64,000 nucleotides of DNA from Flavobacteriaceae bacterium (GTDB taxonomy: Bacteria; Bacteroidota; Bacteroidia; Flavobacteriales; Flavobacteriaceae): contig NVXD01000002.1 in NCBI GenBank assembly GCA_002746415.1, positions 186,001-250,000 of the forward strand, read 5' to 3'. The notes below the pieces were generated by a model. It ran no database searches and had not been told where the DNA came from. It worked only from the letters and a program-made list of their open reading frames with translations. Positions 1-8,225 of the stretch are shown piece by piece. The position numbers and the translations under genes are program-made. The number at the start of each line of letters is the position of its first letter. Positions within the stretch are counted from its first letter, which is position 1.

Positions 1-159
1 TAAAATACTAAGTTTTTCTTTGTCCGTACTCATAACTATATATCCAATGATTTGGTCATTAGTGCATTATATCATAACTCATAAAACCCATACTTTAGTA
101 TTGAAGCAAGATTAAAGATATTGTTAATATTTGCCTTAACTTGCCACAAAATATCTATT

Positions 160-510
160 ATGACCAATAACGACATTTTTAAAAAGCTGAGAGTAGCCCT
201 TATGTTGCGGGATGACGAAATTGTAGACATCTTAAAATTGGTTGACTTTAAAGTCTCTAAAAGTGAATTGGGAGCTATATTTAGAAAAGAAGACCATCCC
301 AAATATGTAGCATGCGGGGATCAAATATTGCGTAATTTTTTAAACGGACTGGTTATTCATTTAAGAGGAACGAAGGACAATCCTAAAATTCCAAAAGAAG
401 TCCTATACCAGAAGCAGAACACTCCAAAAAAAGCTTCATTTAAGCAAAAGGACAAAAAAAGAAAAACACCAGATGTTAGTTACGTGAAGTACAAAAATAA
501 AAAACCTTAA
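160..510 (+). CDS. DUF1456 family protein (YehS-like, single-repeat)
   Basis: The 116-residue product carries one DUF1456 repeat at about residues 2-70, seen in the NNDIFKKLRVAL start, the block DDEIVDILKL, the motif FRKEDHPKY and the CGDQILRNFLNGL end. A lysine-rich tail of about 45 residues follows. E. coli YehS (about 156 aa) has two such repeats, so this is the one-repeat form. The ATG at 160 is chosen because it begins directly at the conserved domain; an upstream TTG at 121 would add 13 non-conserved residues. Molecular function is unknown for the family; the basic tail would suit nucleic-acid binding, but that is only inference. It stands alone, convergent with sucC. Confidence 0.8.
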   Translation: MTNNDIFKKLRVALMLRDDEIVDILKLVDFKVSKSELGAIFRKEDHPKYVACGDQILRNFLNGLVIHLRGTKDNPKIPKEVLYQKQNTPKKASFKQKDKKRKTPDVSYVKYKNKKP

Positions 511-592
511 TACTAAAGTGACCAGCACTAAGCTTTTTTAAACCCTTCCATATTAGCCACTGGGCATCCACAGACATTACTATATTTTTAAA

Positions 593-626
593 CAAAAAAA
601 GTCAGCATTAACAAAAACACTGACCT
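593..626 (-). terminator. Rho-independent terminator of sucC
   Basis: On the minus strand GTCAG and CTGAC arms enclose a partly paired loop and are followed by a run of seven T. It lies about 30 bases past the sucC stop. Confidence 0.7.
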
Positions 627-652
627 TTTCTTATCCTATATTGATTTTATCT

Positions 653-1846
653 CTAAACTAAAACTTCTTTTACTTTATCTGCAGCTTCTTGAAACTGCAC
701 AGCTGAATGTACAGCTAAACCAGAATTGTCTATAATTTCTTTGGCCAATTCCGCATTGGTTCCCTGCAAACGAACAATAATAGGCACTTGAATAGCATCG
801 CCCATATTCTTATATGCGTCTACAATACCATGTGCTACACGATCACATCTAACTATTCCTCCAAAAATATTTACAAGAATTGCTTTGACTGCTGAGTCCT
901 TTAAAATAATTCTAAAAGCTTCTTCAACCCTTTTAGCATCCGCAGTACCACCTACATCCAAAAAGTTTGCCGGTTCGCCACCTGCCATTTTAATTAAATC
1001 CATAGTTGCCATGGCCAAACCTGCTCCATTTACCATACAACCAACATTTCCTTCTAAATCCACATAGTTAAGACCAACTTCACGAGCTTCTACTTCTATA
1101 GCATTTTCCTCTCGCAAATCCCGCATCTCTGCATATTGCTTTCTTCTATATAAGGCATTGTCATCTATAGAAACTTTTGCATCTACAGCCATGATTTTAT
1201 TATCTGATGTCTTAAGCACTGGATTGATTTCAAACATACTGGAATCACTCTCTACGTATGCTTTATACAAACATGTAACAAACTTCGTCATTTCCTTGAA
1301 TGCCAAACCAGACAACCCAAGGTTAAACGCAATTTTCCTTGCTTGAAAAGGCAACAAACCTGTTGATGGATCCACTTCTTCAGTAAAAATAAGATGTGGG
1401 GTATTCTCAGCAACATCTTCAATATCCATACCGCCTTCGGTTGAATACATCACCATATTTCTACCAGTACCTCTGTTCAGTAAAACTGACATATAGAATT
1501 CTGATGTTTCACTTTCACCAGGGTAATACACATCTTCCGTCACTAAAACTTGATGCACTCTTTTACCTTCAGCTGATGTTTGCGGAGTAATCAAATTCAT
1601 TCCAATAATACTTCCAGCAATATCTTCAACCTCTTTTAAGTTTTTGGCCAGTTTTACACCACCACCTTTTCCACGTCCACCTGCATGCACTTGTGCTTTT
1701 ATCACGTGCCATCCTGTTCCAGTTTCCTGTGTTAATTGTTTAGCGGCAGCCACAGCTTCTTTTGCATTATGCGCAACTATTCCTCTTTGGATTCGCACTC
1801 CAAAACTTGCCAGTATTTCTTTTCCCTGATATTCGTGAAGGTTCAT
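653..1846 (-). CDS. sucC: Succinyl-CoA synthetase (ADP-forming) beta subunit
   Basis: This is the ATP-grasp subunit of the TCA-cycle enzyme that interconverts succinyl-CoA and succinate with substrate-level phosphorylation. It is 397 residues, close to the usual 388 or so. It begins with MNLHEYQGKEIL. The glycine-rich nucleotide segment HAGGRGKGGGVKLAK is near residues 55-69, SSMFEINPVL near 200, and the ligase-domain signature NIFGGIVRCD near 325. The partner sucD is not adjacent, a split common in Bacteroidota. It is monocistronic: its own TAnnTTTG element lies upstream and a terminator downstream. It is divergent from lysA. Confidence 0.97.
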   Translation of the reverse strand: MNLHEYQGKEILASFGVRIQRGIVAHNAKEAVAAAKQLTQETGTGWHVIKAQVHAGGRGKGGGVKLAKNLKEVEDIAGSIIGMNLITPQTSAEGKRVHQVLVTEDVYYPGESETSEFYMSVLLNRGTGRNMVMYSTEGGMDIEDVAENTPHLIFTEEVDPSTGLLPFQARKIAFNLGLSGLAFKEMTKFVTCLYKAYVESDSSMFEINPVLKTSDNKIMAVDAKVSIDDNALYRRKQYAEMRDLREENAIEVEAREVGLNYVDLEGNVGCMVNGAGLAMATMDLIKMAGGEPANFLDVGGTADAKRVEEAFRIILKDSAVKAILVNIFGGIVRCDRVAHGIVDAYKNMGDAIQVPIIVRLQGTNAELAKEIIDNSGLAVHSAVQFQEAADKVKEVLV

Positions 1847-1874
1847 ATATAAAAAGTGTCTTAAAATTCAGTAG

Positions 1875-1882
1875 CAAAAATA
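1875..1882 (-). promoter_or_regulatory. Candidate -7 element of sucC (TATTTTTG)
   Basis: The minus-strand TATTTTTG fits the Bacteroidota TAnnTTTG consensus, 29 bases upstream of the sucC start. No convincing -33 TTTG box was found at the expected spacing. Confidence 0.55.
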
Positions 1883-1993
1883 GCAAACCCATATGATTTA
1901 CCCTAATGAAACAACAATGGAAAACGCTTTACATAATTCACATTAGTTACAAATACAACAATATGTTTTATTTTTAATACGTCTACGGTTTTT

Positions 1994-2025
1994 TTTGCCC
2001 ATTATCCTAGAGTAACCTAATTTTG
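1994..2025 (+). promoter_or_regulatory. lysA promoter (TTTG, 20 bp, TAATTTTG)
   Basis: A -33 TTTG at 1994-1997 and a -7 TAATTTTG at 2018-2025 are separated by 20 bases, fitting the flavobacterial consensus. Transcription would begin near 2030, which excludes the upstream TTG at 2023 as start of lysA. Confidence 0.7.
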
Positions 2026-2043
2026 TTCAAAATGACTAGTGCT

Positions 2044-3285
2044 ATGAAAACTACCGATTTGCTTAAAATCGCGAAAAAATATGGAGATCCCGTATATGTA
2101 TATGATTCTGAAAAAATCATAAGTCAATTCAACAGATTGACAAATGCTTTTAATGGTGTAAAAAGCTTAAAACTTAATTATGCCGCCAAAGCTTTGTCCA
2201 ATATTACTATTTTAAGATTATTAAATAGCTTAGGTAGTGGGTTGGACACTGTTTCCATTCAAGAAGTAAAATTAGGTTTACTGGCTGGGTTTAAACCCGA
2301 AAACATCATCTTTACACCCAACGGTGTTTCTTTGGAAGAAATTGAAAAAGCGTCTGCCCTTGGTGTACAAATCAACATAGATAATTTATCTATCTTAGAA
2401 CAGTTTGGCGGGAAGTATCCCGATGTTCCAGTTTGCATCCGTATTAACCCGCATGTAATGGCTGGTGGCAACAGTAAAATATCTGTTGGACATATCGATT
2501 CTAAATTTGGTATCAGCATCCATCAAATTCCGCATTTATTGCGCATTGTGGAATTAACTCAAATGAACATTAACGGTATACACATGCATACCGGTAGTGA
2601 TATATTAGATATTGATGTTTTTCTTTATGCTTCAGAAATCCTTTTTGAAACTGCCAAAAATTTCAAGGACTTAGATTTTATTGATTTTGGTAGTGGGTTT
2701 AAAGTACCTTATAAAGAAGGAGATATTGAAACAAACATAGAGGAACTGGGTAAAAAACTGGGTAACCGATTCAATGAATTTTGCAAAGAATACGGTAGGG
2801 AACTTACATTGGCATTTGAGCCAGGAAAATTTCTCGTTAGTGAAGCCGGTAGTTTCTTAGCTAAGGTAAATGTGGTAAAACAAACAACATCTACAGTTTT
2901 TGCAAGTATAGATTCTGGTTTTAATCATTTAATTCGCCCAATGCTCTATAGTGCATCTCATCAAATCAAGAATTTAAGCAATCCAGATGGTAGAGAACGC
3001 TATTATTCAGTTGTTGGTTATATCTGTGAAACGGATACTTTTGCGAGTAATAAAAGAATAAATGAAATCTCTGAAGGTAACATTCTTTGCTTTAAAAATG
3101 CTGGCGCCTATTGTTTTACAATGGCTAGTAATTACAACTCAAGATTTAGGCCACCAGAAGTTTTGTGGCATAATGGAAAAGCAATTTTAATCCGTGAACG
3201 TGAAACTTTTGATGACCTCATCAAAAATCAGGTAGATGTAAAGGATATTTTTGAAACCATAAAGGAGAAGGTTTCAGCTAAATAA
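2044..3285 (+). CDS. lysA: Diaminopimelate decarboxylase
   Basis: This PLP enzyme of alanine-racemase fold converts meso-diaminopimelate to lysine and CO2, the last step of lysine synthesis. The PLP-binding lysine sits in LNYAAKALSN. Other group IV decarboxylase signatures are HMHTGSDI, the FGSGF loop, FEPGKFLV and CETDTF, which supplies the active-site Cys. The ATG at 2044 gives 413 residues beginning MKTTDLLKIAKKYG, which matches the family start. An ATG at 2032 is possible only if the transcript is almost leaderless, because the predicted -7 box ends at 2025. A strong terminator follows, so the gene is monocistronic. Confidence 0.96.
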   Translation: MKTTDLLKIAKKYGDPVYVYDSEKIISQFNRLTNAFNGVKSLKLNYAAKALSNITILRLLNSLGSGLDTVSIQEVKLGLLAGFKPENIIFTPNGVSLEEIEKASALGVQINIDNLSILEQFGGKYPDVPVCIRINPHVMAGGNSKISVGHIDSKFGISIHQIPHLLRIVELTQMNINGIHMHTGSDILDIDVFLYASEILFETAKNFKDLDFIDFGSGFKVPYKEGDIETNIEELGKKLGNRFNEFCKEYGRELTLAFEPGKFLVSEAGSFLAKVNVVKQTTSTVFASIDSGFNHLIRPMLYSASHQIKNLSNPDGRERYYSVVGYICETDTFASNKRINEISEGNILCFKNAGAYCFTMASNYNSRFRPPEVLWHNGKAILIRERETFDDLIKNQVDVKDIFETIKEKVSAK

Positions 3286-3327
3286 GGATATCTCTGTTTA
3301 AAAATAGTGAATACCCATACAAATAAG

Positions 3328-3363
3328 AAAGGACGGTTTTTAAAATAAACCCGTCCTTTTTTC
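3328..3363 (+). terminator. Rho-independent terminator after lysA
   Basis: AAAGGACGG and CCGTCCTTT form a nine-pair stem followed by six T, about 40 bases past the lysA stop. Confidence 0.88.
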
Positions 3364-3365
3364 GT

Positions 3366-3373
3366 TAGTTTTG
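3366..3373 (+). promoter_or_regulatory. Candidate -7 element of the thioredoxin-like gene
   Basis: TAGTTTTG matches TAnnTTTG and lies 38 bases upstream of the ATG at 3411, immediately after the lysA terminator. There is no clear -33 box, because the U-tract occupies that space. Confidence 0.4.
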
Positions 3374-3410
3374 GTATAGTTGTTGGACTAATCTCCTGAA
3401 ATAAAATATC

Positions 3411-3944
3411 ATGAAAAATAGTATTTCGTCTTACCGCACTTATATGCTAACACTTTTTGTTGGATTGTTAACCATAAGCTTAAGTGCACAAGAAGTTGAA
3501 TGGCTCACATGGGGTGAAGCCGTTACATTAGCACAGACCGATAAAAACCCAAAGAAAATCTTTATTGATGTGTATACGGACTGGTGTGGATGGTGTAAAA
3601 AAATGGATAAGGATACTTTTCAAAATCCCCAAGTAGCGGAATACATGTCCAAAAACTTCTATATGGTAAAAATGGATGGTGAAGGCAAAGAGGCGATAGA
3701 GTACAAAGGAAAGGTCTATAACTTTGTCCCTTCTGGAAGAAAAGGCTACCATGAATTCGCTGCTGCTTTAATGCAGGGTAGATTGAGTTATCCAACTGTT
3801 ATTTTTTTAGACGAAAAGTTAGAAATACTATCTCCAGTTCCAGGCTATCAAAAACCAAAACCCTTTCTTAAAATCGCTAAATATTTTGGTGACAACATCT
3901 ATAAAGAAAAGGATTGGAAGGCCTATGACGTAGAGGGGAAATAG
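3411..3944 (+). CDS. Exported thioredoxin-fold protein
   Basis: A 177-residue protein with an N-terminal signal peptide ending near LSAQ (residue 27), so it acts in the periplasm or envelope. The thioredoxin-fold active site is Cys59-Gly-Trp-Cys62 (WCGWCKKMD), as in the DUF255/thioredoxin_7 group. A cis-Pro region (SYPTVIFLDE) lies about 75 residues later. Role: probable disulfide reductase or isomerase; the substrate is unknown. A segment rich in Lys and Gly between the two halves (about residues 84-105) is longer than in simple thioredoxins. It is transcribed alone and convergent with the small membrane protein at 3952. Confidence 0.85.
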   Translation: MKNSISSYRTYMLTLFVGLLTISLSAQEVEWLTWGEAVTLAQTDKNPKKIFIDVYTDWCGWCKKMDKDTFQNPQVAEYMSKNFYMVKMDGEGKEAIEYKGKVYNFVPSGRKGYHEFAAALMQGRLSYPTVIFLDEKLEILSPVPGYQKPKPFLKIAKYFGDNIYKEKDWKAYDVEGK

Positions 3945-3951
3945 AAAACTG

Positions 3952-4188
3952 TTATTGCTCTTTTTTTAATCCTGACAGTGTTTTTTTAATTTCATCTAAC
4001 TCTTTCAGCATTTTTTTATTGGTTACAGAATTTTTATGATTCATCAATATTAGCTTAATTGAGACCAAAAGCACACCTGCCTCTATTAATAAATCTTTTG
4101 TAAACCCTTTTACAAATAAGGCCACCACAAAAAGAATTACAGTCACTAAAATGATGACTAAATCTGCTCCCGATAGATGCTTTTTCAT
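3952..4188 (-). CDS. Small two-helix membrane protein, uncharacterised
   Basis: A 78-residue protein not recognised as a named family. It shows two hydrophobic helices (about residues 9-27 and 33-48) around KGFTKD, then a charged, probably coiled-coil tail (NKKMLKELDEIKKTLSGLKKEQ). The start at 4188 gives MKKHLSGADLVII, a plausible inside-positive N terminus. It is flanked by a 14-bp perfect palindrome 19 bases upstream. Its stop lies seven bases past the convergent thioredoxin-like gene. Function unknown. Confidence 0.65.
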   Translation of the reverse strand: MKKHLSGADLVIILVTVILFVVALFVKGFTKDLLIEAGVLLVSIKLILMNHKNSVTNKKMLKELDEIKKTLSGLKKEQ

Positions 4189-4206
4189 TTGTTTATAGTA
4201 TTAAAT

Positions 4207-4220
4207 GTAACCTAGGTTAC
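4207..4220. repeat. 14-bp perfect palindrome GTAACCTAGGTTAC
   Basis: This is a perfect palindrome in the 108-base gap between guaB and the 78-residue membrane protein. It is placed 19 bases upstream of that gene's start, where a repressor could sit. No U-tract follows on either strand, so it is not an intrinsic terminator. Confidence 0.5.
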
Positions 4221-4296
4221 TATAAAAATAGTGCTACTTCTCAATCCAATAACTTACGATACCTCAAAGCACTTTATTCCAGAAAGACAAAACAAA

Positions 4297-5769
4297 CTAC
4301 CTACTATAATTTGGAGATTCTTTGGTTATGTGCACATCATGTGGATGACTTTCATTAATTCCACTTGCAGTGATTTTAACAAATTTTCCTGTTTCCTTAA
4401 GCGTAGCAACATCAATTGCTCCACAATATCCCATTCCTGCACGTAAACCACCCACAAATTGGTGGATGCTCTCATTAAGTTCTCCTTTATAAGGAACGCG
4501 ACCTACAATACCTTCTGGAACCAATTTTTTTATATCATCTTCCACATCTTGGAAGTACCGATCTTTACTTCCTTCTCTCATCGCCTCAACTGAACCCATC
4601 CCTCTATAAGATTTAAACTTTCTTCCCTCATAGATAATGGTCTCCCCTGGAGATTCTTTGGTTCCTGCTAAAAGTGAACCTAGCATTACTGTATCTGCAC
4701 CAGCAGCAATTGCCTTTGGAATATCACCTGTATAACGAATACCACCATCTGCAATCACTGGGACGCCACTTCCTTTTATAGCTGCAGCTACTTCTAAGAC
4801 TGCAGAAAATTGTGGAAAACCAACCCCAGCTACTACTCGGGTAGTACAAATAGAACCAGGTCCAATACCTACCTTAACAGCATCAGCACCAGCCTCCACC
4901 AAATATTTAGCGGCTTCTCCTGTGGCTATATTACCAACAATAACTTCTAAATCTGGGAATTTCTTTTTCACATCTTTCAATACCGAAACTACTCCTTTGG
5001 TATGACCATGGGCTGTATCAATAACAACAGCATCTACACCTGCATTTACCAGAGCCTCAGCTCTATCAACGGCATCTGCTGTTACTCCTAAAGCCGCAGC
5101 AACTCGTAGTCTACCGTATTGGTCTTTATTAGCATTGGGTTTTTGGGTAAGCTTGGTTATATCTCTGAATGTAATAAGGCCCACCAATTTATAGTCTTTA
5201 TCTACTACGGGTAGCTTCTCAATTTTCTTTTCTTGAAGAATGCCTTCAGCTTCTGCCAATGAGGTTCCTTTTCCTACTGTTACTAAATTTTTGGAGGTCA
5301 TTACCTCAGCAATAGGTCGGTCATTGTTTTTCTCAAAACGCAAATCCCTATTGGTCACAATTCCGATTAACTTATTTTCACTATCTACAATTGGAATTCC
5401 GCCAATACCGTGTTCTTTCATATTGGCTTTGGCATCACGAACATAAGAATTTAACGGCAAAGTTACCGGATCCATAATCATGCCGCTCTCAGCGCGCTTT
5501 ACTTTCCGCACTTTGATGGCTTGTTGTTCAATGGACATGTTCTTATGTAATACGCCAATCCCTCCCTCTTGGGCCATGGCAATTGCCATTCTAGATTCAG
5601 TAACCGTATCCATGGCAGCCGAAATAATGGGCACATTGATGGTAATGTTTCTTGTAAATTTTGTTTTGATACTGACTTCCCGTGGGAGAACTTCTGAATA
5701 AGCAGGTACTAAGAGTACGTCATCATAAGTAAGTCCTTCGCCAACAATTTTTTCTAGGTGAGCTTCCAT
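4297..5769 (-). CDS. guaB: Inosine-5'-monophosphate dehydrogenase
   Basis: It catalyses the NAD-dependent oxidation of IMP to XMP, the committed step of GMP synthesis. The 490-residue length is normal. The TIM barrel begins with [15 protein letters not shown]. Two CBS domains are inserted at about residues 95-210 (IMDPVTLP... VTNRDLR... [10 protein letters not shown]... ITFRDITK), the usual adenine/guanine-nucleotide sensing module. The catalytic Cys lies in [17 protein letters not shown], and the mobile flap follows near RGMGS. It has its own -7 element and is transcribed away from the porin/FMN operon; it is probably monocistronic. Confidence 0.97.
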   Translation of the reverse strand: MEAHLEKIVGEGLTYDDVLLVPAYSEVLPREVSIKTKFTRNITINVPIISAAMDTVTESRMAIAMAQEGGIGVLHKNMSIEQQAIKVRKVKRAESGMIMDPVTLPLNSYVRDAKANMKEHGIGGIPIVDSENKLIGIVTNRDLRFEKNNDRPIAEVMTSKNLVTVGKGTSLAEAEGILQEKKIEKLPVVDKDYKLVGLITFRDITKLTQKPNANKDQYGRLRVAAALGVTADAVDRAEALVNAGVDAVVIDTAHGHTKGVVSVLKDVKKKFPDLEVIVGNIATGEAAKYLVEAGADAVKVGIGPGSICTTRVVAGVGFPQFSAVLEVAAAIKGSGVPVIADGGIRYTGDIPKAIAAGADTVMLGSLLAGTKESPGETIIYEGRKFKSYRGMGSVEAMREGSKDRYFQDVEDDIKKLVPEGIVGRVPYKGELNESIHQFVGGLRAGMGYCGAIDVATLKETGKFVKITASGINESHPHDVHITKESPNYSR

Positions 5770-5792
5770 AGCAATTAAAGATTAATTGCGTG

Positions 5793-5800
5793 CAAATATA
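5793..5800 (-). promoter_or_regulatory. Candidate -7 element of guaB (TATATTTG)
   Basis: Minus-strand TATATTTG exactly fits TAnnTTTG, 24 bases upstream of the guaB ATG. The -33 box is not clear. Confidence 0.55.
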
Positions 5801-5830
5801 CTACATTTATGACAACCTCTGTTAGGTTAT

Positions 5831-6334
5831 TTACAAGTTAACAGAAGCATTTTTTGTCATGAGTTGATAGAGCACTAATATTGAAGAGACTGTAAAGGTA
5901 ATTGTCATTAATATTCCTGAAAAAATAACGACATATTTCATCCATAAGACCCCAGACCACATCAAATAAATACCTCCAAATGTTAGTATAACGGACACAA
6001 AAGGTTCTACAGTAAGAAACAATTTTAGTTTTGTTGGTAGATCAATTCCCCATACAAGTCCTCCTAATAGAAAAAAGATAAAAGACATAGATAAAATATG
6101 GGTATGGACAATGGTCAACATTTCTCGCTCCCCCTTTTTAAATTTCATGATATGAGCATTCTCATCCTCCTCATTACCCAAGTAGTTCTCTTCTATACCG
6201 GCAGGGGTGTTTGAACTTGTTTCATTTATAAACAGTAGCCCCGTAAAAAAACCAATAGACAGAATAACAACAAATGCGCCGAAAAATATTTTAATTCCTT
6301 TAGGAAGGGATAACAACAAGCCGTTATAGTCCAT
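5831..6334 (-). CDS. Four-helix membrane protein of the porin/FMN operon
   Basis: A 167-residue protein with about four transmembrane helices (residues near 15-35, 75-95, 103-125, 131-158) and an acidic loop (NYLGNEEDENAH) after the first. I do not recognise the family. The second helix begins with a His-x-His pair (IVHTHILSMSFIF), and another His lies before it, so heme or quinone contact is conceivable but unproven. Its ATG overlaps the stop of the FMN-binding gene (TAATG), so the two are translationally coupled. By context it may be the inner-membrane partner of that flavoprotein. It is the last gene of a three-gene operon that reads from 8099 leftward. Confidence 0.7.
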   Translation of the reverse strand: MDYNGLLLSLPKGIKIFFGAFVVILSIGFFTGLLFINETSSNTPAGIEENYLGNEEDENAHIMKFKKGEREMLTIVHTHILSMSFIFFLLGGLVWGIDLPTKLKLFLTVEPFVSVILTFGGIYLMWSGVLWMKYVVIFSGILMTITFTVSSILVLYQLMTKNASVNL

Positions 6335-6873
6335 TATAAAATTTTGTTTTCTTGTAGTATTCCTATCGTCTGCAGTAAATCATCCATTGATTTGGTCATG
6401 GACTGCACAGAAATGGTAGCACCAGCAATGGCATCTATATTGGTCTTATGATTGACTCTATCTTTTCCTGTTTTTCCCAAAAATTGGCGTAACCATCTTT
6501 TACTCCCAATTTCCCCGCCATAATCTTCACGGTATACCAATACTTTGGAATGGACCACTTTAAGGTCTGTATCAAAAACCACCAAATAATCAAAAGACGC
6601 TGTTTTACTTAATGCCTTGTCCACAAATGCATATCCCAATTTTTTTTCACCTTGAAAAATGGCAAACAAATTAGAGTCAGAAATTTTAGCAGGCAAGTTG
6701 GCATTTAGCTCATTAGGAACTTCAATAAATTTCGTTGCATAATAATCAACCTCAAAAACTTTTTCAATTTCTTTGTCCACCTTTTTTTGAATGGTTTTGG
6801 GCAATCCAAACCCAGCCAACAAAAAAGTTGTTAATAAAAAAAGGCCAATAAAAGGTTTTTTATAAAACACCAT
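6334..6873 (-). CDS. FMN-binding domain protein (covalently flavinylated, RnfG/NqrC-like)
   Basis: A 179-residue protein with an N-terminal membrane anchor or signal (about residues 7-24) and a C-terminal FMN_bind domain. The segment DAIAGATIS (residues 147-155) fits the flavinylation motif recognised by ApbE, and Thr153 is the predicted attachment site for FMN through a phosphoester bond. Proteins of this kind carry electrons on the outer face of the cytoplasmic membrane. No apbE gene is in the window. The neighbours, a porin upstream and a coupled four-helix protein downstream, suggest an envelope electron-transfer or metal-reduction unit. The family call is firm; the role is inferred. Confidence 0.85.
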   Translation of the reverse strand: MVFYKKPFIGLFLLTTFLLAGFGLPKTIQKKVDKEIEKVFEVDYYATKFIEVPNELNANLPAKISDSNLFAIFQGEKKLGYAFVDKALSKTASFDYLVVFDTDLKVVHSKVLVYREDYGGEIGSKRWLRQFLGKTGKDRVNHKTNIDAIAGATISVQSMTKSMDDLLQTIGILQENKIL

Positions 6874-6920
6874 AATAAAATTAGTTCTTTTAGGTCTTGC
6901 TGGATATAAAATCTATAGTA

Positions 6921-8099
6921 CTAAAACCATACCCCAATCCCTAAATTCAATCTGTTTTTTACATTTCCATCTTCCAAAGCATTGCTTCTAAATTGGTAAT
7001 CCCCTTTTATAGCAACTCCTGGAGCAATATGATACGTTAATCCTGTTGTAACATCAGTTCTATCATAAGCAGCATTTTGCATCAATGAGCCAGCAGTACT
7101 AGCATGGGTATCGTACATTTCATATCTTACAAATGCATCCAGTTTTTGACTATTATCTATAGGCAATAAGTTATATGCACCCTCTACGTACCAGCCTTGT
7201 AAAGCACTTCCCAAATCTCTTCCTGTTAATGAATTATAAGCTTCTGTATCTGATAAAGAAGCATGAATAAATTGTCCTCTAGCTGTAAAATTCTGGTGCT
7301 TATATCTTGCATCCAGACCAATCATTGAAATTCCAATGTTAGCTCCGTCAATGGATTCCACATCGTCTGCCGCTTGTGTCTTTCCAAAATAACCGGCCAA
7401 TCCAATTCTTAATCCAGAAATTCCGTAGAAATCCAACTTCGTAGAAAAAGTAGGGCTGTCTACAGTGGATTTTATTCCTTTTTGCCTTCCACCTCTAAGT
7501 CCGTTAGAACCTTTTAAAACTCCAGACACACCACCTTCTCCATCAGCTAATGTAGATTTAAATCCGTTAAAAACATAGGCTTGATATCCTAATGATATAT
7601 CATCGAACCTTCCACTTACACCAAACCCTAATTCTCTCCAAGTAGTAGGTACAATTACATTATCAACCGCTGGGCGTTCTACACCATTAAATGTAGTTGG
7701 CTCATGGTATTCATTGACTAATCCCATAGGTACCAACATTAAACCACCTCTTAGGTTTACATTATTTGCCACATTATAGTTTACAAAGGCTTGTTCCACA
7801 AAAATTTCTTCTACATGCTCTACTTCAATTTCTGATACAAATTGCGTCCTATCATCAAATTTATATCCTAAAAACAATACCAATCGTTGTACATCTATTT
7901 CTCCATTATCACCTTCAGGCTGGTTGTACAGCATTTCGGCATAAGCACCAATTGTTACCCCAGTAGAACTGTTATTTGATAAAATACGCTGACTGGTATT
8001 CACTTGAAAGGGCTCATTTACGCTTGTACTATCTGTTACGCTCTGTGCACCTATAGCGACTGAAAAAAGTAAACTAAAAAGGTAAAAATATTGTTTCAT
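6921..8099 (-). CDS. Outer-membrane porin (phosphate-selective porin O/P-like)
   Basis: A 392-residue beta-barrel with a signal peptide ending near AIGAQ (residue 19). Alternating aromatic and polar strands run to the C terminus, which ends in Phe (LNLGIGVWF), the outer-membrane insertion signature. The region GAYAEMLYNQ... DVQRLVLFLGYKFDDRTQFVSEIEVEH is typical of the O/P-type porins in Bacteroidota. Phosphate selectivity cannot be inferred. It is the first gene of an operon with the FMN-binding and four-helix proteins (47-base gap). A good promoter lies upstream, flanked by two copies of a 17-bp operator-like sequence. Confidence 0.82.
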   Translation of the reverse strand: MKQYFYLFSLLFSVAIGAQSVTDSTSVNEPFQVNTSQRILSNNSSTGVTIGAYAEMLYNQPEGDNGEIDVQRLVLFLGYKFDDRTQFVSEIEVEHVEEIFVEQAFVNYNVANNVNLRGGLMLVPMGLVNEYHEPTTFNGVERPAVDNVIVPTTWRELGFGVSGRFDDISLGYQAYVFNGFKSTLADGEGGVSGVLKGSNGLRGGRQKGIKSTVDSPTFSTKLDFYGISGLRIGLAGYFGKTQAADDVESIDGANIGISMIGLDARYKHQNFTARGQFIHASLSDTEAYNSLTGRDLGSALQGWYVEGAYNLLPIDNSQKLDAFVRYEMYDTHASTAGSLMQNAAYDRTDVTTGLTYHIAPGVAIKGDYQFRSNALEDGNVKNRLNLGIGVWF

Positions 8100-8117
8100 T
8101 ATGTATTAATAATTTTA

Positions 8118-8134
8118 TTTAGATTAAATTTAAA
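8118..8134. promoter_or_regulatory. Operator-like near-palindrome, copy 1
   Basis: TTTAGATTAAATTTAAA is an 8-1-8 palindrome with one mismatched pair. It lies just downstream of the predicted transcription start of the porin operon, where a bound repressor would block the polymerase. The second copy is centred 61 bp away. Confidence 0.55.
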
Positions 8135-8142
8135 TTAAGCTG

Positions 8143-8173
8143 CAAATATATTCCCCATAACTGAAACTGCAAA
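8143..8173 (-). promoter_or_regulatory. Promoter of the porin/FMN operon
   Basis: On the minus strand a -33 TTTG (8170-8173) and -7 TATATTTG (8143-8150) are separated by 19 bases. This is one of the best consensus matches in the window, 44 bases upstream of the porin start. Confidence 0.75.
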
Positions 8174-8178
8174 GTTTA

Positions 8179-8195
8179 TTTAGATTTAATTTAAA
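8179..8195. promoter_or_regulatory. Operator-like near-palindrome, copy 2
   Basis: TTTAGATTTAATTTAAA is identical to copy 1 except for the central base. It sits five bases upstream of the -33 box. Together the two copies bracket the promoter. Confidence 0.55.
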
Positions 8196-8225
8196 TAAAT
8201 TTAAGGCTCTTTTTAGGCAAAAAAA

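Noticed and set aside
72-302. Minus-strand 76-codon frame over the DUF1456 gene
   Set aside because: It lies antisense to a clear DUF1456 reading frame and has no family features; it is a shadow.
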